DNA from: an uncultured beta proteobacterium
GTDB lineage: Bacteria > Pseudomonadota > Gammaproteobacteria > Burkholderiales > Burkholderiaceae_C
Length of the DNA: 64,000 bases
Reading direction: 5' to 3'
NCBI GenBank assembly: GCA_903938815.1
Contig: CAJAES010000059.1
Span: 1-64,000, forward strand
Part shown: positions 21,236-30,871 of the stretch, one piece after another
Layout: each line of letters opens with the position of its first letter
Position numbering within the stretch: the first letter of the stretch is position 1
Made by a program: the position numbers and the translations under genes
The notes under the pieces: generated by a model
Seen by the model: the letters and a program-made list of their open reading frames with translations, nothing else
Database searches by the model: none
What the model was told of the DNA's origin: nothing

Positions 21236-23085
21236 GCATGGCGAAGTACCGTGACGTGAAGATCGGCGGCTGCCTGGGCGCCACCGCCGAAATGCGTGCC
21301 GACGGCAGCTTGGTGCTGCGTTCCACCGAGGCGCTGGGCGGCTACCCGGCGCGCCTGACCGACCGCCTGGAGCACTGGGCCGCCGTTGCGCCCGACCGCG
21401 TCTTCGCGGCACGGCGCGGCGCCGACGGCGCCTGGGTGACCGTCAGCTACGCGCAGATGCTCGAGCGCGCGCGCCGCCTGGGGCAGGCGCTGGCCACCCG
21501 CGGCCTGTCGGCCGAGCGCCCCATCGCCATCCTGTCGGACAACGACCTCGAGCACCTGACGTTCGCGATGGCTGCGCTGTGGATCGGCGTGCCCTATGCG
21601 CCGATCTCGGCCGCCTATTCCACCATCTCCCAGGACTTCGGCAAGCTGCGCCAGATCCTCGCCACGCTGACCCCCGGCCTGGTGTTCGCGAGCGACGGCG
21701 CCACCTACGCGCGCGCCATCTCCGCCTGCGTGGATGCCGATGTCGACCTGGTGCTGACGCAGGGTGAGGTGCCTTGCCGCCGGCACGAGCGCTTCGCAGA
21801 CCTCATGGCCACCGGGCCCGGCCCCGAAGCCGAGGCCGCGCATGCCGCGGTGGGCCCGGACAGCATCGCCAAGTTCCTGTTCACCTCGGGCTCGACCAAA
21901 CTGCCCAAGGGCGTGATCAACACGCACCGGATGTGGTGCGCCAACCTGCAGCAGATCGCGCAGGCCTTCGCGTTCCTGGCCGACGAGCCGCCGGTGCTGG
22001 TCGACTGGCTGCCCTGGAACCACACCTTCGGCGGCAACCACAACATCGGCATCGCGCTGTACAACGGTGGCACGCTGTACCTGGACGACGGCAAGCCCAC
22101 GCCCAAGGGCATGGCGCAGACGCTGCAGAACCTGCGCGAGATCGCGCCGACGATCTACTTCAACGTGCCCAAGGGCTTCGAGGAGATCGCCCGCGCGATG
22201 GACCATGACCCGGCGCTGCGCGAGCGGCTCTTTTCCCGCGTGCAGGCCTTCATGTTCGCGGGCGCCGGCCTGAGCCAGGCCGTGTGGGACCACCTCGACC
22301 GCCACGGTGAGCAGACGGTGGGCGAGCGCGTCTGCATGTTCACCGGCCTCGGCATGACCGAGACCGCGCCCTCGTGCACCTTCGCCGTCGGCACCGACGT
22401 GAAGTCGGGCGATATCGGCCTGCCGGTGCCGGGTGTCGAGGTGAAGCTGGTGCCGCTGGATGGCAAGCTGGAGATCCGCTTTCGCGGGCCCAACGTGATG
22501 CCGGGCTACTGGCGCATGCCGGCCGAGACGGCGGCCGCCTTCGACGAGGAAGGCTTCTACCGCACGGGCGACGCCGCCCTGCCCAAGGACCCGGCCGACC
22601 CGGCCCGGGGGCTGCGCTTCGACGGCCGCATCGCGGAGGACTTCAAGCTCGCCACCGGCACCTTCGTCAGTGTTGGCCCCCTGCGCGCGAAGATCATCCT
22701 CGCGGGCGACCCGCTGGTGCAGGACGCGGTGGTGGCGGGCATCAACCGCGACGACATCGGCCTGCTGATCTTTCCGCGCGTCGAGGACGCCCGCCGCCGC
22801 TTCGGCCTGCCCGCCGACTGGAGCGCGGCGCAGGTGCTGGCCGCGCCCGCCGTGCGCGAATTCTTCCAGGCCATGATGGACCGGCTCTGGGCCGGCGGGA
22901 CCGGCAGCGCCAGCCGCCCGGCGGCCGCGCTGCTGATGTCGGAGCCGCCGTCGATCGACCTCGGCGAAGTCACCGACAAGGGCTCCATCAACCAGCGCGC
23001 CGTGCTGGCGCATCGCGGGCCCGACGTGGAGCGCCTGTATGCCGAGATCCGCGATGCCGACGTCATCGTCCCGAAGCGGGGCTGA
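21232..23085 (+). CDS. Feruloyl-CoA synthase-like acyl-CoA ligase
   Basis: FTSGSTKLPKGVINTHRMWCANL (AMP-binding), DWLPWNHTFGGNHNIGIALYNGGTLYLDDGKPTP, typical of feruloyl-CoA synthases; overlaps the crotonase stop. Confidence 0.87.
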   Translation: MSMAKYRDVKIGGCLGATAEMRADGSLVLRSTEALGGYPARLTDRLEHWAAVAPDRVFAARRGADGAWVTVSYAQMLERARRLGQALATRGLSAERPIAILSDNDLEHLTFAMAALWIGVPYAPISAAYSTISQDFGKLRQILATLTPGLVFASDGATYARAISACVDADVDLVLTQGEVPCRRHERFADLMATGPGPEAEAAHAAVGPDSIAKFLFTSGSTKLPKGVINTHRMWCANLQQIAQAFAFLADEPPVLVDWLPWNHTFGGNHNIGIALYNGGTLYLDDGKPTPKGMAQTLQNLREIAPTIYFNVPKGFEEIARAMDHDPALRERLFSRVQAFMFAGAGLSQAVWDHLDRHGEQTVGERVCMFTGLGMTETAPSCTFAVGTDVKSGDIGLPVPGVEVKLVPLDGKLEIRFRGPNVMPGYWRMPAETAAAFDEEGFYRTGDAALPKDPADPARGLRFDGRIAEDFKLATGTFVSVGPLRAKIILAGDPLVQDAVVAGINRDDIGLLIFPRVEDARRRFGLPADWSAAQVLAAPAVREFFQAMMDRLWAGGTGSASRPAAALLMSEPPSIDLGEVTDKGSINQRAVLAHRGPDVERLYAEIRDADVIVPKRG

Positions 23086-23518
23086 GTTCGACGCCGGCGC
23101 GGTCGAGCACTTGCTCGGCTACCTGCTGGTGCTGGCGGAGCTGCCCATGCGGCAGGCCTTCCAGCGGCATGTCGGCCAGCAGTTCGACCTGCGGCCGGTG
23201 GAGTTCACGCTGCTCGTGCTGCTGCACGCCAACGGGCAGGCCGCGCCCAAGCAGATCGGCTCGGCCCTGAGGCTGCCCGCGCCGCACGTGACCACGCTCG
23301 TGGACAAGCTCGCCGCCCGGGGCCTCGTGAGCCGGGGGCGCGACCCGCACGACGGCCGCGCCGTGCGTGTGGCGCTCACCGAGAACGGCCAGGTGCTGGC
23401 GGCCCGTCTGCGCGATGTCTCGCTGACCATGGAAGACGCGCCGCAGTCGGCACTCAGCGCCGCCGAGCGGACCCAGCTCAGGCGGCTGCTGCTGAAGCTG
23501 GCGCGCGCGCCGGGCTGA
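23039..23518 (+). CDS. MarR family transcriptional regulator
   Basis: LRPVEFTLLVLLHANGQAAPKQIGSALRLPAPHVTTLVDKLAARGLVSRGRDPHDGRAVRVALTENG wHTH. Confidence 0.9.
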   Translation: MPRSAMPTSSSRSGAEFDAGAVEHLLGYLLVLAELPMRQAFQRHVGQQFDLRPVEFTLLVLLHANGQAAPKQIGSALRLPAPHVTTLVDKLAARGLVSRGRDPHDGRAVRVALTENGQVLAARLRDVSLTMEDAPQSALSAAERTQLRRLLLKLARAPG

Positions 23519-24884
23519 AGCCGGCCAGGTCCCAGAACAGCCCGGCCATCATCTGCAGGCCTTCCCGTGCCACGGGGCGCAGCAGGTGCTCGTCGGGTGC
23601 GTGCTGCTGGCAGCCGGGGTAGCTGTGGGGGATCCACACCGTCGGCAGGCCGAGGATGTCGGCGAACACGTCGTTCGGCAGCGAGCCGCCCAGGTTGGGG
23701 AGCAGCACCGGCGGCTGCCCGGTGCTGCGCTCGATCGACGCGAGCGTGAAGTGAACCCAGGGGTTGTCCGGGTCCAGCCGGGTGGCCATCATCGTCTCGC
23801 CCACCGTCACTTCCACCGCGCCGAAGCCGTGCGACGCCAGATGCGCGCGCACCGCCTCGCCCAGGTGCGAGACGTCCGTGCCCACGACGAAGCGCAGGTG
23901 CATCGTCGCCTTCGCGCTGGCGGGAATCGCGTTCACCGGAAAGTCGGGGTTGCCGGTGCGGTAGGCCAGCACCTCCAGCGTGTTCCAGCCGAAGACGCGC
24001 TCGGCCGGTGTCAGCCCGGGCTCGCCCCAGTCGGCGTCGACGACGGGATCGTTGCCGCCGCCTCCCACCTGCAGGCCGGCCAGCGCCGCGCGCACGTTGG
24101 GCGGGATCGGCGGCGGCCTCAGCGCGTCGATCAGGATGCGGCCTTCGCCGTCCACCAGGCTCGCGATGGCGTTCGCCAGCACCGTGCCCGGGTTGCGCAG
24201 CAGGCCGCCCCAGTTGCCGGAGTGGTGCGCGCCGTCGCGCAGGTCCAGCTTCAGCTCGAAGTTGACCACCCCGCGCGAACCCAGGAAGACCGTGGGCCGC
24301 CCGGCCGTCAGGCGCGGGCCGTCGCTGGCGATCAGCACGTCGGCACGCAGGGCCTCGCGCTGCGCGGCGCAGAACGCAGCCAGACCCGGCGAGCCGGTTT
24401 CCTCCCCGGTCTCGAAGAGCCAGGTGACGTTGAATCCGAGGTGGCCACGCTGCGCGAGCACGAGCGCCAGCGCCGCGAGGTTGATGCTGTGCTGGCCCTT
24501 GTTGTCGGCGGTGCCGCGCCCGTAGAGCCGGTCGCCTTCGGCCGCGAGCTGCCACGGGCCGGCGCCGCGCGTCCACGACTTGTCCTGCCCCCGGATCACG
24601 TCGCCATGGCCGTACATCAGCACGGTCGGCAGGGCAGGGTCCTCGACTCGGGCGGCGATCATGAACGGCCCGGCGTCCGCCACCGGATTGGGCAGAACAC
24701 GCGTCGAGAAGCCCATCGCCCCGAGCGCCGGCGCCAGGCCGTCGTCGAGGTAGGCCTGCAGCACCGGGACGGCATCGGCCTCCTGGCTGGCGCTGCGGAT
24801 GGCCACCCGGCGTGCGAGTTCGGCCTCGAAGGCGCCGCTGTCCAGGTGGGCCGCGGCCCGCGCCAGGGCCTCCGCCCGGCTCAC
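23478..24884 (-). CDS. M20 family metallopeptidase/deacetylase
   Basis: VLMYGHGDVIRGQ, GRGTADNKGQHSINL, LFETGEETGSPGL, IPHSYPGCQQHAPDEH; GTG start overlapping the upstream gene. Confidence 0.88.
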   Translation of the reverse strand: MSRAEALARAAAHLDSGAFEAELARRVAIRSASQEADAVPVLQAYLDDGLAPALGAMGFSTRVLPNPVADAGPFMIAARVEDPALPTVLMYGHGDVIRGQDKSWTRGAGPWQLAAEGDRLYGRGTADNKGQHSINLAALALVLAQRGHLGFNVTWLFETGEETGSPGLAAFCAAQREALRADVLIASDGPRLTAGRPTVFLGSRGVVNFELKLDLRDGAHHSGNWGGLLRNPGTVLANAIASLVDGEGRILIDALRPPPIPPNVRAALAGLQVGGGGNDPVVDADWGEPGLTPAERVFGWNTLEVLAYRTGNPDFPVNAIPASAKATMHLRFVVGTDVSHLGEAVRAHLASHGFGAVEVTVGETMMATRLDPDNPWVHFTLASIERSTGQPPVLLPNLGGSLPNDVFADILGLPTVWIPHSYPGCQQHAPDEHLLRPVAREGLQMMAGLFWDLAGFSPARAPASAAAA

Positions 24885-25180
24885 GACTTGCCGACCAGCG
24901 TGAAGTGCTCCACCACCGGCGGCGCCGCGAAGAACGGCCCGACGATGGCGCGCCACTCGGGGAAGAGCGGGCCTTCGCGGAAATGCACGGTGTGGTCCTC
25001 CAGCGTCTGCCAGAAGATCATCAGCACATAGCGCTCCGGGCTCTCGACGCCGCGGTTGACCTTCCAGCCGGCGAAACCCTGCGCGCGGCTGATGACGGTG
25101 GCGATGCCACGCTGGATGGCCTCCTCGAAGGCGGCCTGCTGGCCAGGGGCGATGCGGATGTCGGCGATCTCGAGAATCAA
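24881..25180 (-). CDS. Antibiotic biosynthesis monooxygenase (ABM)-domain small protein
   Basis: ILEIADIRIAPGQQAAFEEAIQRGIATVISRAQGFAGWKVNRGVESPERYVLMIFWQTLEDHTVHFRE; TTG start inferred. Confidence 0.78.
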   Translation of the reverse strand: MILEIADIRIAPGQQAAFEEAIQRGIATVISRAQGFAGWKVNRGVESPERYVLMIFWQTLEDHTVHFREGPLFPEWRAIVGPFFAAPPVVEHFTLVGKS

Positions 25181-25213
25181 GGCGGTCTCCCGGCGGGCTA
25201 CGATCCCCCCATT

Positions 25214-26089
25214 GTGCTGAACAGCGATACCGCCCGCAGCCGTCGCGTCGGCATCCTGCTCGTCACGGCAGCCACCCTGTGCTTCGCGCTGCTCGACGCC
25301 TGCGCCAAGTGGCTCGTGCAGCACCTGCCCGTGGTCGAGGTCGTGTGGCTGCGCTTCGCGCTGCACGTCCTGCTGATGGGCCTGCTGCTGGCGCCGCGCC
25401 ACGGGCCGGCGCTGGTGCGCGTGGGCAGCTGGAAGATGCAGGCGCTGCGCGGCAGCATGCTCGCGGCCATGACGGCGCTGAACTTCTTCGCGCTGCAGTA
25501 CCTGCAGCTCGCCGAGACGGGCGCCATCCAGTTCTCTGTGCCGCTGCTGATCGCGATGCTGTCGTCGTGGCTGCTGCGCGAGCGGCTCGACGCCCGCCGC
25601 TGGGCGGCCATCGCGGTCGGCTTCGCCGGCGTGCTGCTCGTCATCCGCCCGGGCAGCCATGCCTTCCACCCGGCCATCCTGCTATCGGTGCTGAACGCGC
25701 TGCTGTACGCCGCCTTCAACCTGCTGACGCGCCGCATGGCCGCCACCGAGACGCCGGAGTCCATGCAGTGGATCTCGGCGCTGTTCGCCACCCTGTGGCT
25801 GGCGCCGTTCGCGCTGCCGCAATGGCAGACGCCGGCGAGCGCCGGTGTCTGGGGCGTGATGCTGCTGTGCGCGCTGATGGGTGGCCTCGGCCACCTCTTC
25901 GTGGCGCAGGCCCACCGGCACGCCTCGGCCGCCGTGCTGGGCCCGTTCCTGTACCAGCAGATCCTCTACATGACGCTCTGGGGCTGGCTGGTCTTCGACC
26001 AGGTCCCCGACGCCTTCGTGGTTGCCGGCGCCGGCGTGGTGGTGGCCAGCGGGCTGTACCTGCTGTGGCTGGAGATGCGGCGTGCGTGA
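25214..26089 (+). CDS. DMT-superfamily (EamA) transporter
   Basis: Ten hydrophobic segments with two EamA-like repeats: FALLDACAKWLVQHLPVVEVVWLRF..., NFFALQYLQLAETGAIQFSVPLLIAMLSSWLLRERL. Confidence 0.88.
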   Translation: MLNSDTARSRRVGILLVTAATLCFALLDACAKWLVQHLPVVEVVWLRFALHVLLMGLLLAPRHGPALVRVGSWKMQALRGSMLAAMTALNFFALQYLQLAETGAIQFSVPLLIAMLSSWLLRERLDARRWAAIAVGFAGVLLVIRPGSHAFHPAILLSVLNALLYAAFNLLTRRMAATETPESMQWISALFATLWLAPFALPQWQTPASAGVWGVMLLCALMGGLGHLFVAQAHRHASAAVLGPFLYQQILYMTLWGWLVFDQVPDAFVVAGAGVVVASGLYLLWLEMRRA

Positions 26090-26229
26090 TGAGGTCTGTC
26101 GTTGACTTGCATCGCGGCAAGATGACCTCGCCATTGGATGGATTTCGACCCAAACGAGCAGCTAAAGTCCACGAGAGCAGTCCGTTCAATGTAGCGCTCA
26201 CCGCGCCGAGTCAACGCCCGTTACTCCCC

Positions 26230-29200
26230 ATGCCTTCATCCAAGCCCACCTACGATCTGCCGTCGGAAGCGCCGAGCCCCGTCGTCAAGGAAGAGCACAT
26301 CGAATACGGCTTCATCGGCAAGCTTCAGAACCTGAAGTACGAATACCGCGCCGACATCCGCGACCGCGCCGCACTGGAAAAGAACTTCCGCGAGAAGTTC
26401 GAAGCCCTCAACCGGGTCAAGCTGACCGAAGCCGAGTTCGCCAGGCTGCTGGATGAAATCGTCAGCGCGGATGTCTACGCCGCGTCCAGGACCCTGCGCG
26501 GCATGAATGCGTTCACCCGCGACGACGGCACGCCGCTGAACTACACGCTGGTGAACATCAAGGACTGGTGCAAGAACCACTTCGAGGTCATCAACCAGCT
26601 GCGCATCAACACGGACAACAGCCACCACCGCTACGACGTTCTCATCCTCATCAACGGCGTGCCCTGCGCACAGATCGAGCTGAAGACCCTGGGCGTGAAC
26701 CCCCGGCGGGCCATGGAGCAGATCGTCGAGTACAAGAACGACCCCGGCAACGGCTACACGAAGACGCTGCTCTGCTTCATGCAGCTGTTCATCGTCAGCA
26801 ACCGCGACCGCACCTACTACTTTGCCAACAACAACGCCCGCCACTTCGCCTTCAATGCCGACGAGCGTTTCCTGCCCATCTATGAATTCGCGGACGAGGC
26901 CAACCGCAAGATCACCCAGCTCGACGAGTTTGCCGAGCACTTCCTGAAGAAGTGCGACCTGGGCCGCACCATCAGCCGCTACATGGTGCTGCTGGCCGGT
27001 GAGCAAAAGCTCATGGTCATGCGGCCGTATCAGGTCTATGCCGTGCAGCACATCGTCAAGTGCATCGCCGAAGACAACGGCAATGGCTACATCTGGCACA
27101 CCACCGGCAGCGGCAAGACGCTCACGTCCTTCAAGGCCTCTACGCTGCTGAAGGAAGACGAGCACATCCACAAATGCGTGTTCGTCGTGGACCGCAAGGA
27201 CCTCGACCGCCAGACGCGGGAGGAATTCAACAAGTTCCAGGAAGGCTGCGTCGAGGAAAACACCAACACCGCCGCCCTCGTGCGCCGCCTACTTTCAGAG
27301 GACTACGCCGACAAGGTCATCGTCACCACCATCCAGAAGCTGGGCCTGGCGCTGGACGAGAACAGCACACGCAACAAGCAGCGCACCAAGAACGGCCATG
27401 CCACCTACAAGGAACAGCTCGAAGCGCTGAAAGACAAGCGCATCGTCTTCATCTTCGACGAATGCCACCGCTCGCAGTTCGGCGAGAACCACAAGGCCAT
27501 CAAGGCGTTCTTTCCCAAGGCGCAGCTCTTCGGCTTCACCGGCACGCCCATCTTCGAGGCGAATGCCAGCCTGCAGAAGATCGAGGACACCCAGGCCTCC
27601 ATGCGCACCACGGCGGACCTGTTCCAGAAGCAGCTCCACGCCTACACCATCACCCACGCCATCGAGGACGGGAACGTCCTGCGCTTTCACATCGATTACT
27701 TCAAGCCCGAGGGCAAGAACCCGCCGAAGCCCGGCGAGGCCATTGCCAAGAAGGCTGTCATCGAAGCCATCCTTGCGAAGCACGACGCCGCCACGGGAGC
27801 GCGCCGCTTCAACGCCATCCTGGCCACCGCGTCCATCAACGACGCCATCGAATACCACGCGCTGTTCAAGACCCTGCAGGCGGACAAACTGGCCGCCGAC
27901 CCCGACTTCAAGCCGCTGAACATTGCATGCGTCTTCTCCCCGCCGGCCGAGGGAGACCCGGATGTGAGGCAGATCCAGGAAGACCTGCCGCAGGAGCAGG
28001 CAGACAACCAGGTAGACCCCGAGGGCAAGAAAGCCGCGCTCAAGGGCATCCTGGCCGACTACAACGCCCGCTACGGCACCAACCACCGCGTGAGCGAGTT
28101 CGACCTCTACTACAAGGACGTGCAACAGCGCATCAAGGACCAGCAGTGGCCGGAGGAGGACCTCAAGAAGGCGCTCCCGAATGTCCCGCACCACAAGATC
28201 GACATCACCATCGTGGTGGACATGCTGCTCACGGGCTTCGACGCGAAGTTCCTGAACACGCTTTACGTGGACAAGAACCTCAAGCACCACGGCTTGATCC
28301 AGGCTTTCTCGCGGACCAACCGCGTGCTGACCAGCATTCAGGCGCCCGACAAGAAGCCAAACGGCACGAAGCCATTCGGCAACATCCTTGACTTCCGCCA
28401 ACAGCAGGATGCAGTGGACACCGCCATCGCCCTCTTCTCTGGCGACAAGACCGGCGAGCAGGCGCGGGAAATCTGGCTGGTGGATAAAGCCCCCGTCGTC
28501 ATCCAGAAACTGGAAGCCGCCGTGCAGAAGCTGGGCGATTTCATGAAGTCCCAGGGCCTGGCGTGCACGCCGTCTGCCGTGGCCAGCCTGAAGGGCGACG
28601 AGGCCCGCGCCGCCTTCATCACCCACTTCAAGGAAGTGCAGCGGCTCAAGACCCAGCTGGACCAGTACACCGATCTCACCGGTGACCACCAGGCCGCCAT
28701 CGAGCAAGTGCTGCCCGATGAAAACCTGCGCGGCTTCAAGGGCCAGTACCTGGAAACCGCCAAGCGGCTCAAAGCGCAGCAGGGCCAGGGCGGCAAGGAG
28801 GGTGATGCACCCGGCAACGGTGACTCCGTGGACCAGCTCGACTTCGAGTTCGTCCTCTTTGCCTCCGCCGTCATCGACTACGACTACATCATGGGCCTCA
28901 TCGCCAGGTTCTCGGAAAAGGCGCCGGGCAAATCGAAGATGACCCGCGAGGAACTCATCGGCCTCATCAGCGCCGATGCCAAGTTCATGAACGAGCGCGA
29001 GGACATCGCCGAGTACATCGGCACGCTGAAGGCCGGCGAAGGCCTCTCCGAGGCCGCCATCCGCGACGGCTACACCCGCTTCAAGGCCGAGAAAAGCGCC
29101 AAGGCGCTTGCCGACATGGCCGCGAAGCACGGCCTGTCCACCGCCGCGCTGCAAGCCTTCGTGGACGGCATCCTCGAGCGCATGATCTTCGACGGCGAGC

Positions 29201-29343
29201 AACTCAGCGATCTCATGGCCCCGCTGGACCTGGGCTGGAAAGCCCGTAGCCAGGCTGAACTGGCCCTCATGGCCGACTTGATGCCGCTGCTGAACAAGCG
29301 CGCCCAGGGTCGTGAGATTTCGGGCTTGAGCGCCTATGCGTGA
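26230..29343 (+). CDS. hsdR: Type I restriction-modification system, restriction (R) subunit
   Basis: DVLILINGVPCAQIELKTLG (PD-(D/E)xK), IWHTTGSGKTLTSFKAS (Walker A), FIFDECHRSQFGENH (DEAD-type), GFTGTPIF. Confidence 0.95.
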   Translation: MPSSKPTYDLPSEAPSPVVKEEHIEYGFIGKLQNLKYEYRADIRDRAALEKNFREKFEALNRVKLTEAEFARLLDEIVSADVYAASRTLRGMNAFTRDDGTPLNYTLVNIKDWCKNHFEVINQLRINTDNSHHRYDVLILINGVPCAQIELKTLGVNPRRAMEQIVEYKNDPGNGYTKTLLCFMQLFIVSNRDRTYYFANNNARHFAFNADERFLPIYEFADEANRKITQLDEFAEHFLKKCDLGRTISRYMVLLAGEQKLMVMRPYQVYAVQHIVKCIAEDNGNGYIWHTTGSGKTLTSFKASTLLKEDEHIHKCVFVVDRKDLDRQTREEFNKFQEGCVEENTNTAALVRRLLSEDYADKVIVTTIQKLGLALDENSTRNKQRTKNGHATYKEQLEALKDKRIVFIFDECHRSQFGENHKAIKAFFPKAQLFGFTGTPIFEANASLQKIEDTQASMRTTADLFQKQLHAYTITHAIEDGNVLRFHIDYFKPEGKNPPKPGEAIAKKAVIEAILAKHDAATGARRFNAILATASINDAIEYHALFKTLQADKLAADPDFKPLNIACVFSPPAEGDPDVRQIQEDLPQEQADNQVDPEGKKAALKGILADYNARYGTNHRVSEFDLYYKDVQQRIKDQQWPEEDLKKALPNVPHHKIDITIVVDMLLTGFDAKFLNTLYVDKNLKHHGLIQAFSRTNRVLTSIQAPDKKPNGTKPFGNILDFRQQQDAVDTAIALFSGDKTGEQAREIWLVDKAPVVIQKLEAAVQKLGDFMKSQGLACTPSAVASLKGDEARAAFITHFKEVQRLKTQLDQYTDLTGDHQAAIEQVLPDENLRGFKGQYLETAKRLKAQQGQGGKEGDAPGNGDSVDQLDFEFVLFASAVIDYDYIMGLIARFSEKAPGKSKMTREELIGLISADAKFMNEREDIAEYIGTLKAGEGLSEAAIRDGYTRFKAEKSAKALADMAAKHGLSTAALQAFVDGILERMIFDGEQLSDLMAPLDLGWKARSQAELALMADLMPLLNKRAQGREISGLSAYA

Positions 29344-30871
29344 ACCGCCGCCCCTGTCTGAGGCTGCGCTATTGCAGCGCCTGGCGCTGGGCGAGCACAG
29401 CCGCCAGCAATTCAAGCGCACGCTCAACAGCCCCGACGCCTTGGCCGCCGAGCTGGCGGCCTTTGCCAACAGTGGCGGCGGCACGCTGCTCATCGGCGTC
29501 AACGACGACGGCAGCCTGGCGGGGCTGGATGCGGCCGAGCTGCGTCGCCTCAACCAGATGCTCAGCAACGCCAGCAGCCAGCATGTGCGCCCGCCCCTGC
29601 ACCCCCATACCGAAAATGTTCAAACCCACGCCGGGCTGGTGATGGTGGTGACCATGCCCAACGGGCTGGCCAAACCCTATCTCGACCAGCAAGGCCGTAT
29701 CTGGGTCAAGCACGGCGCCGACAAGCGCCACGTCACCGCCCGCGAGGAACTGCAGCGCATGTTCCAGCGCGGTGGCCTCGTGCATGCCGACGTGGTGCCC
29801 GTGGCCGGCACCACCAGCGCCGACCTGGACGAACCCACCTTTGTGCGCTACCTGGCCCAGCACTACAGCGCCAACCCTGCCGACAGCGCCGCCCCCGGCC
29901 TGCCGCTGGACGCGCTGCTGCAGAACCTGGGGCTGGCTGATGGACAAGGCGAAGGGCAGGAGCTGACCCTGACCGGCCTGCTGCTCTTCGGGCGCAACCC
30001 GCTGCGCTGGCGCCCGGCGTTCACCATCAAGGCCGTGGCCTTTCCGGGCACCCGCATCACCGACACCCGCTACCTGGACAGCCAGGACATCAGCGGCACG
30101 CTGCCCCAGCAGTACACCGAGGCCCTGGCCTTCATCAAACGCAACCTGCACCGCGTGCAGGGTGACCAGGGCTTCAACTCGCCCGGCATCCTGGAGGTGC
30201 CTGAAATCGCCCTGCAAGAGCTGCTGGTCAACGCCCTGGTGCACCGCGACTACTTCACCAGCGCATCGATCCGCATCCTGGTCTTCACCGACCGCATCGA
30301 CATCATCAGCCCCGGCCACCTGCCCGACAGCCTGAGCGTGGACGACATCCGCCACGGCAAGAGCAACCGCCGCAACCCCACGCTGAGCGAGCACGCCTTC
30401 AGGCTGCTGCCCTACCGGGGCCTGGGCAGCGGCATACCGCGCGCGCTGGATGAATGGCCGCAGATCGAATTGATCGACGAAGCCAGCGGCAACCAGTTCA
30501 CCGCCCGGGTGCAGCGGCCCCAGGCGCAGTGGGCGGGGGCTGGCAAGGGCGTTGAGGCCCCCGTGGCCCCGCAAGTCACCGACCCAGTCGCCGACCCAGT
30601 CGCCGACCCAGTCGCCGACCCAGTCGCCGACCCAGTCGCCGACCCAGTCGCCGACCCAGTGTGTTTGCTCCTGCAAACCCTGGCCAACGGGGCCTTGGCG
30701 CCGTCGGAGATTCAACAGCGGCTTGCCTTGAAACACCGCCCCACCTTCCGGGCCAATTACCTGCGCCCAGCCTTGGACCGCCTTTGGATCGAGCCGACCC
30801 TGCCCGACAGACCCAACAGCCGCTTGCAGCAGTACCGCCTGACCGCAAAGGGAAAGGCCTTGTTGAAATGA
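29336..30871 (+). CDS. AlbA_2 (Schlafen-type) / HATPase_c_4 domain transcriptional-regulator-like protein
   Basis: SRQQFKRTLNSPDALAAELAAFANSGGGTLLIGVNDDGSLAGL (AlbA_2), LQELLVNALVHRDYFTSASIRILVFTDRIDIISPG (HATPase_c_4-like), C-terminal winged-helix-like segment; 8-bp overlap with hsdR. Confidence 0.85.
   Translation: MREPPPLSEAALLQRLALGEHSRQQFKRTLNSPDALAAELAAFANSGGGTLLIGVNDDGSLAGLDAAELRRLNQMLSNASSQHVRPPLHPHTENVQTHAGLVMVVTMPNGLAKPYLDQQGRIWVKHGADKRHVTAREELQRMFQRGGLVHADVVPVAGTTSADLDEPTFVRYLAQHYSANPADSAAPGLPLDALLQNLGLADGQGEGQELTLTGLLLFGRNPLRWRPAFTIKAVAFPGTRITDTRYLDSQDISGTLPQQYTEALAFIKRNLHRVQGDQGFNSPGILEVPEIALQELLVNALVHRDYFTSASIRILVFTDRIDIISPGHLPDSLSVDDIRHGKSNRRNPTLSEHAFRLLPYRGLGSGIPRALDEWPQIELIDEASGNQFTARVQRPQAQWAGAGKGVEAPVAPQVTDPVADPVADPVADPVADPVADPVADPVCLLLQTLANGALAPSEIQQRLALKHRPTFRANYLRPALDRLWIEPTLPDRPNSRLQQYRLTAKGKALLK
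30578..30661 (+). repeat. 12-bp tandem repeat (7 copies, in frame) encoding (A/T)DPV x7
   Basis: Seven consecutive units of gccgacccagtc (first unit accgacccagtc, last ends in g). Confidence 0.95.

Noticed and set aside
30578-30661. CRISPR-like array
   Set aside because: 12-bp units are contiguous with no spacers; it is a coding minisatellite.
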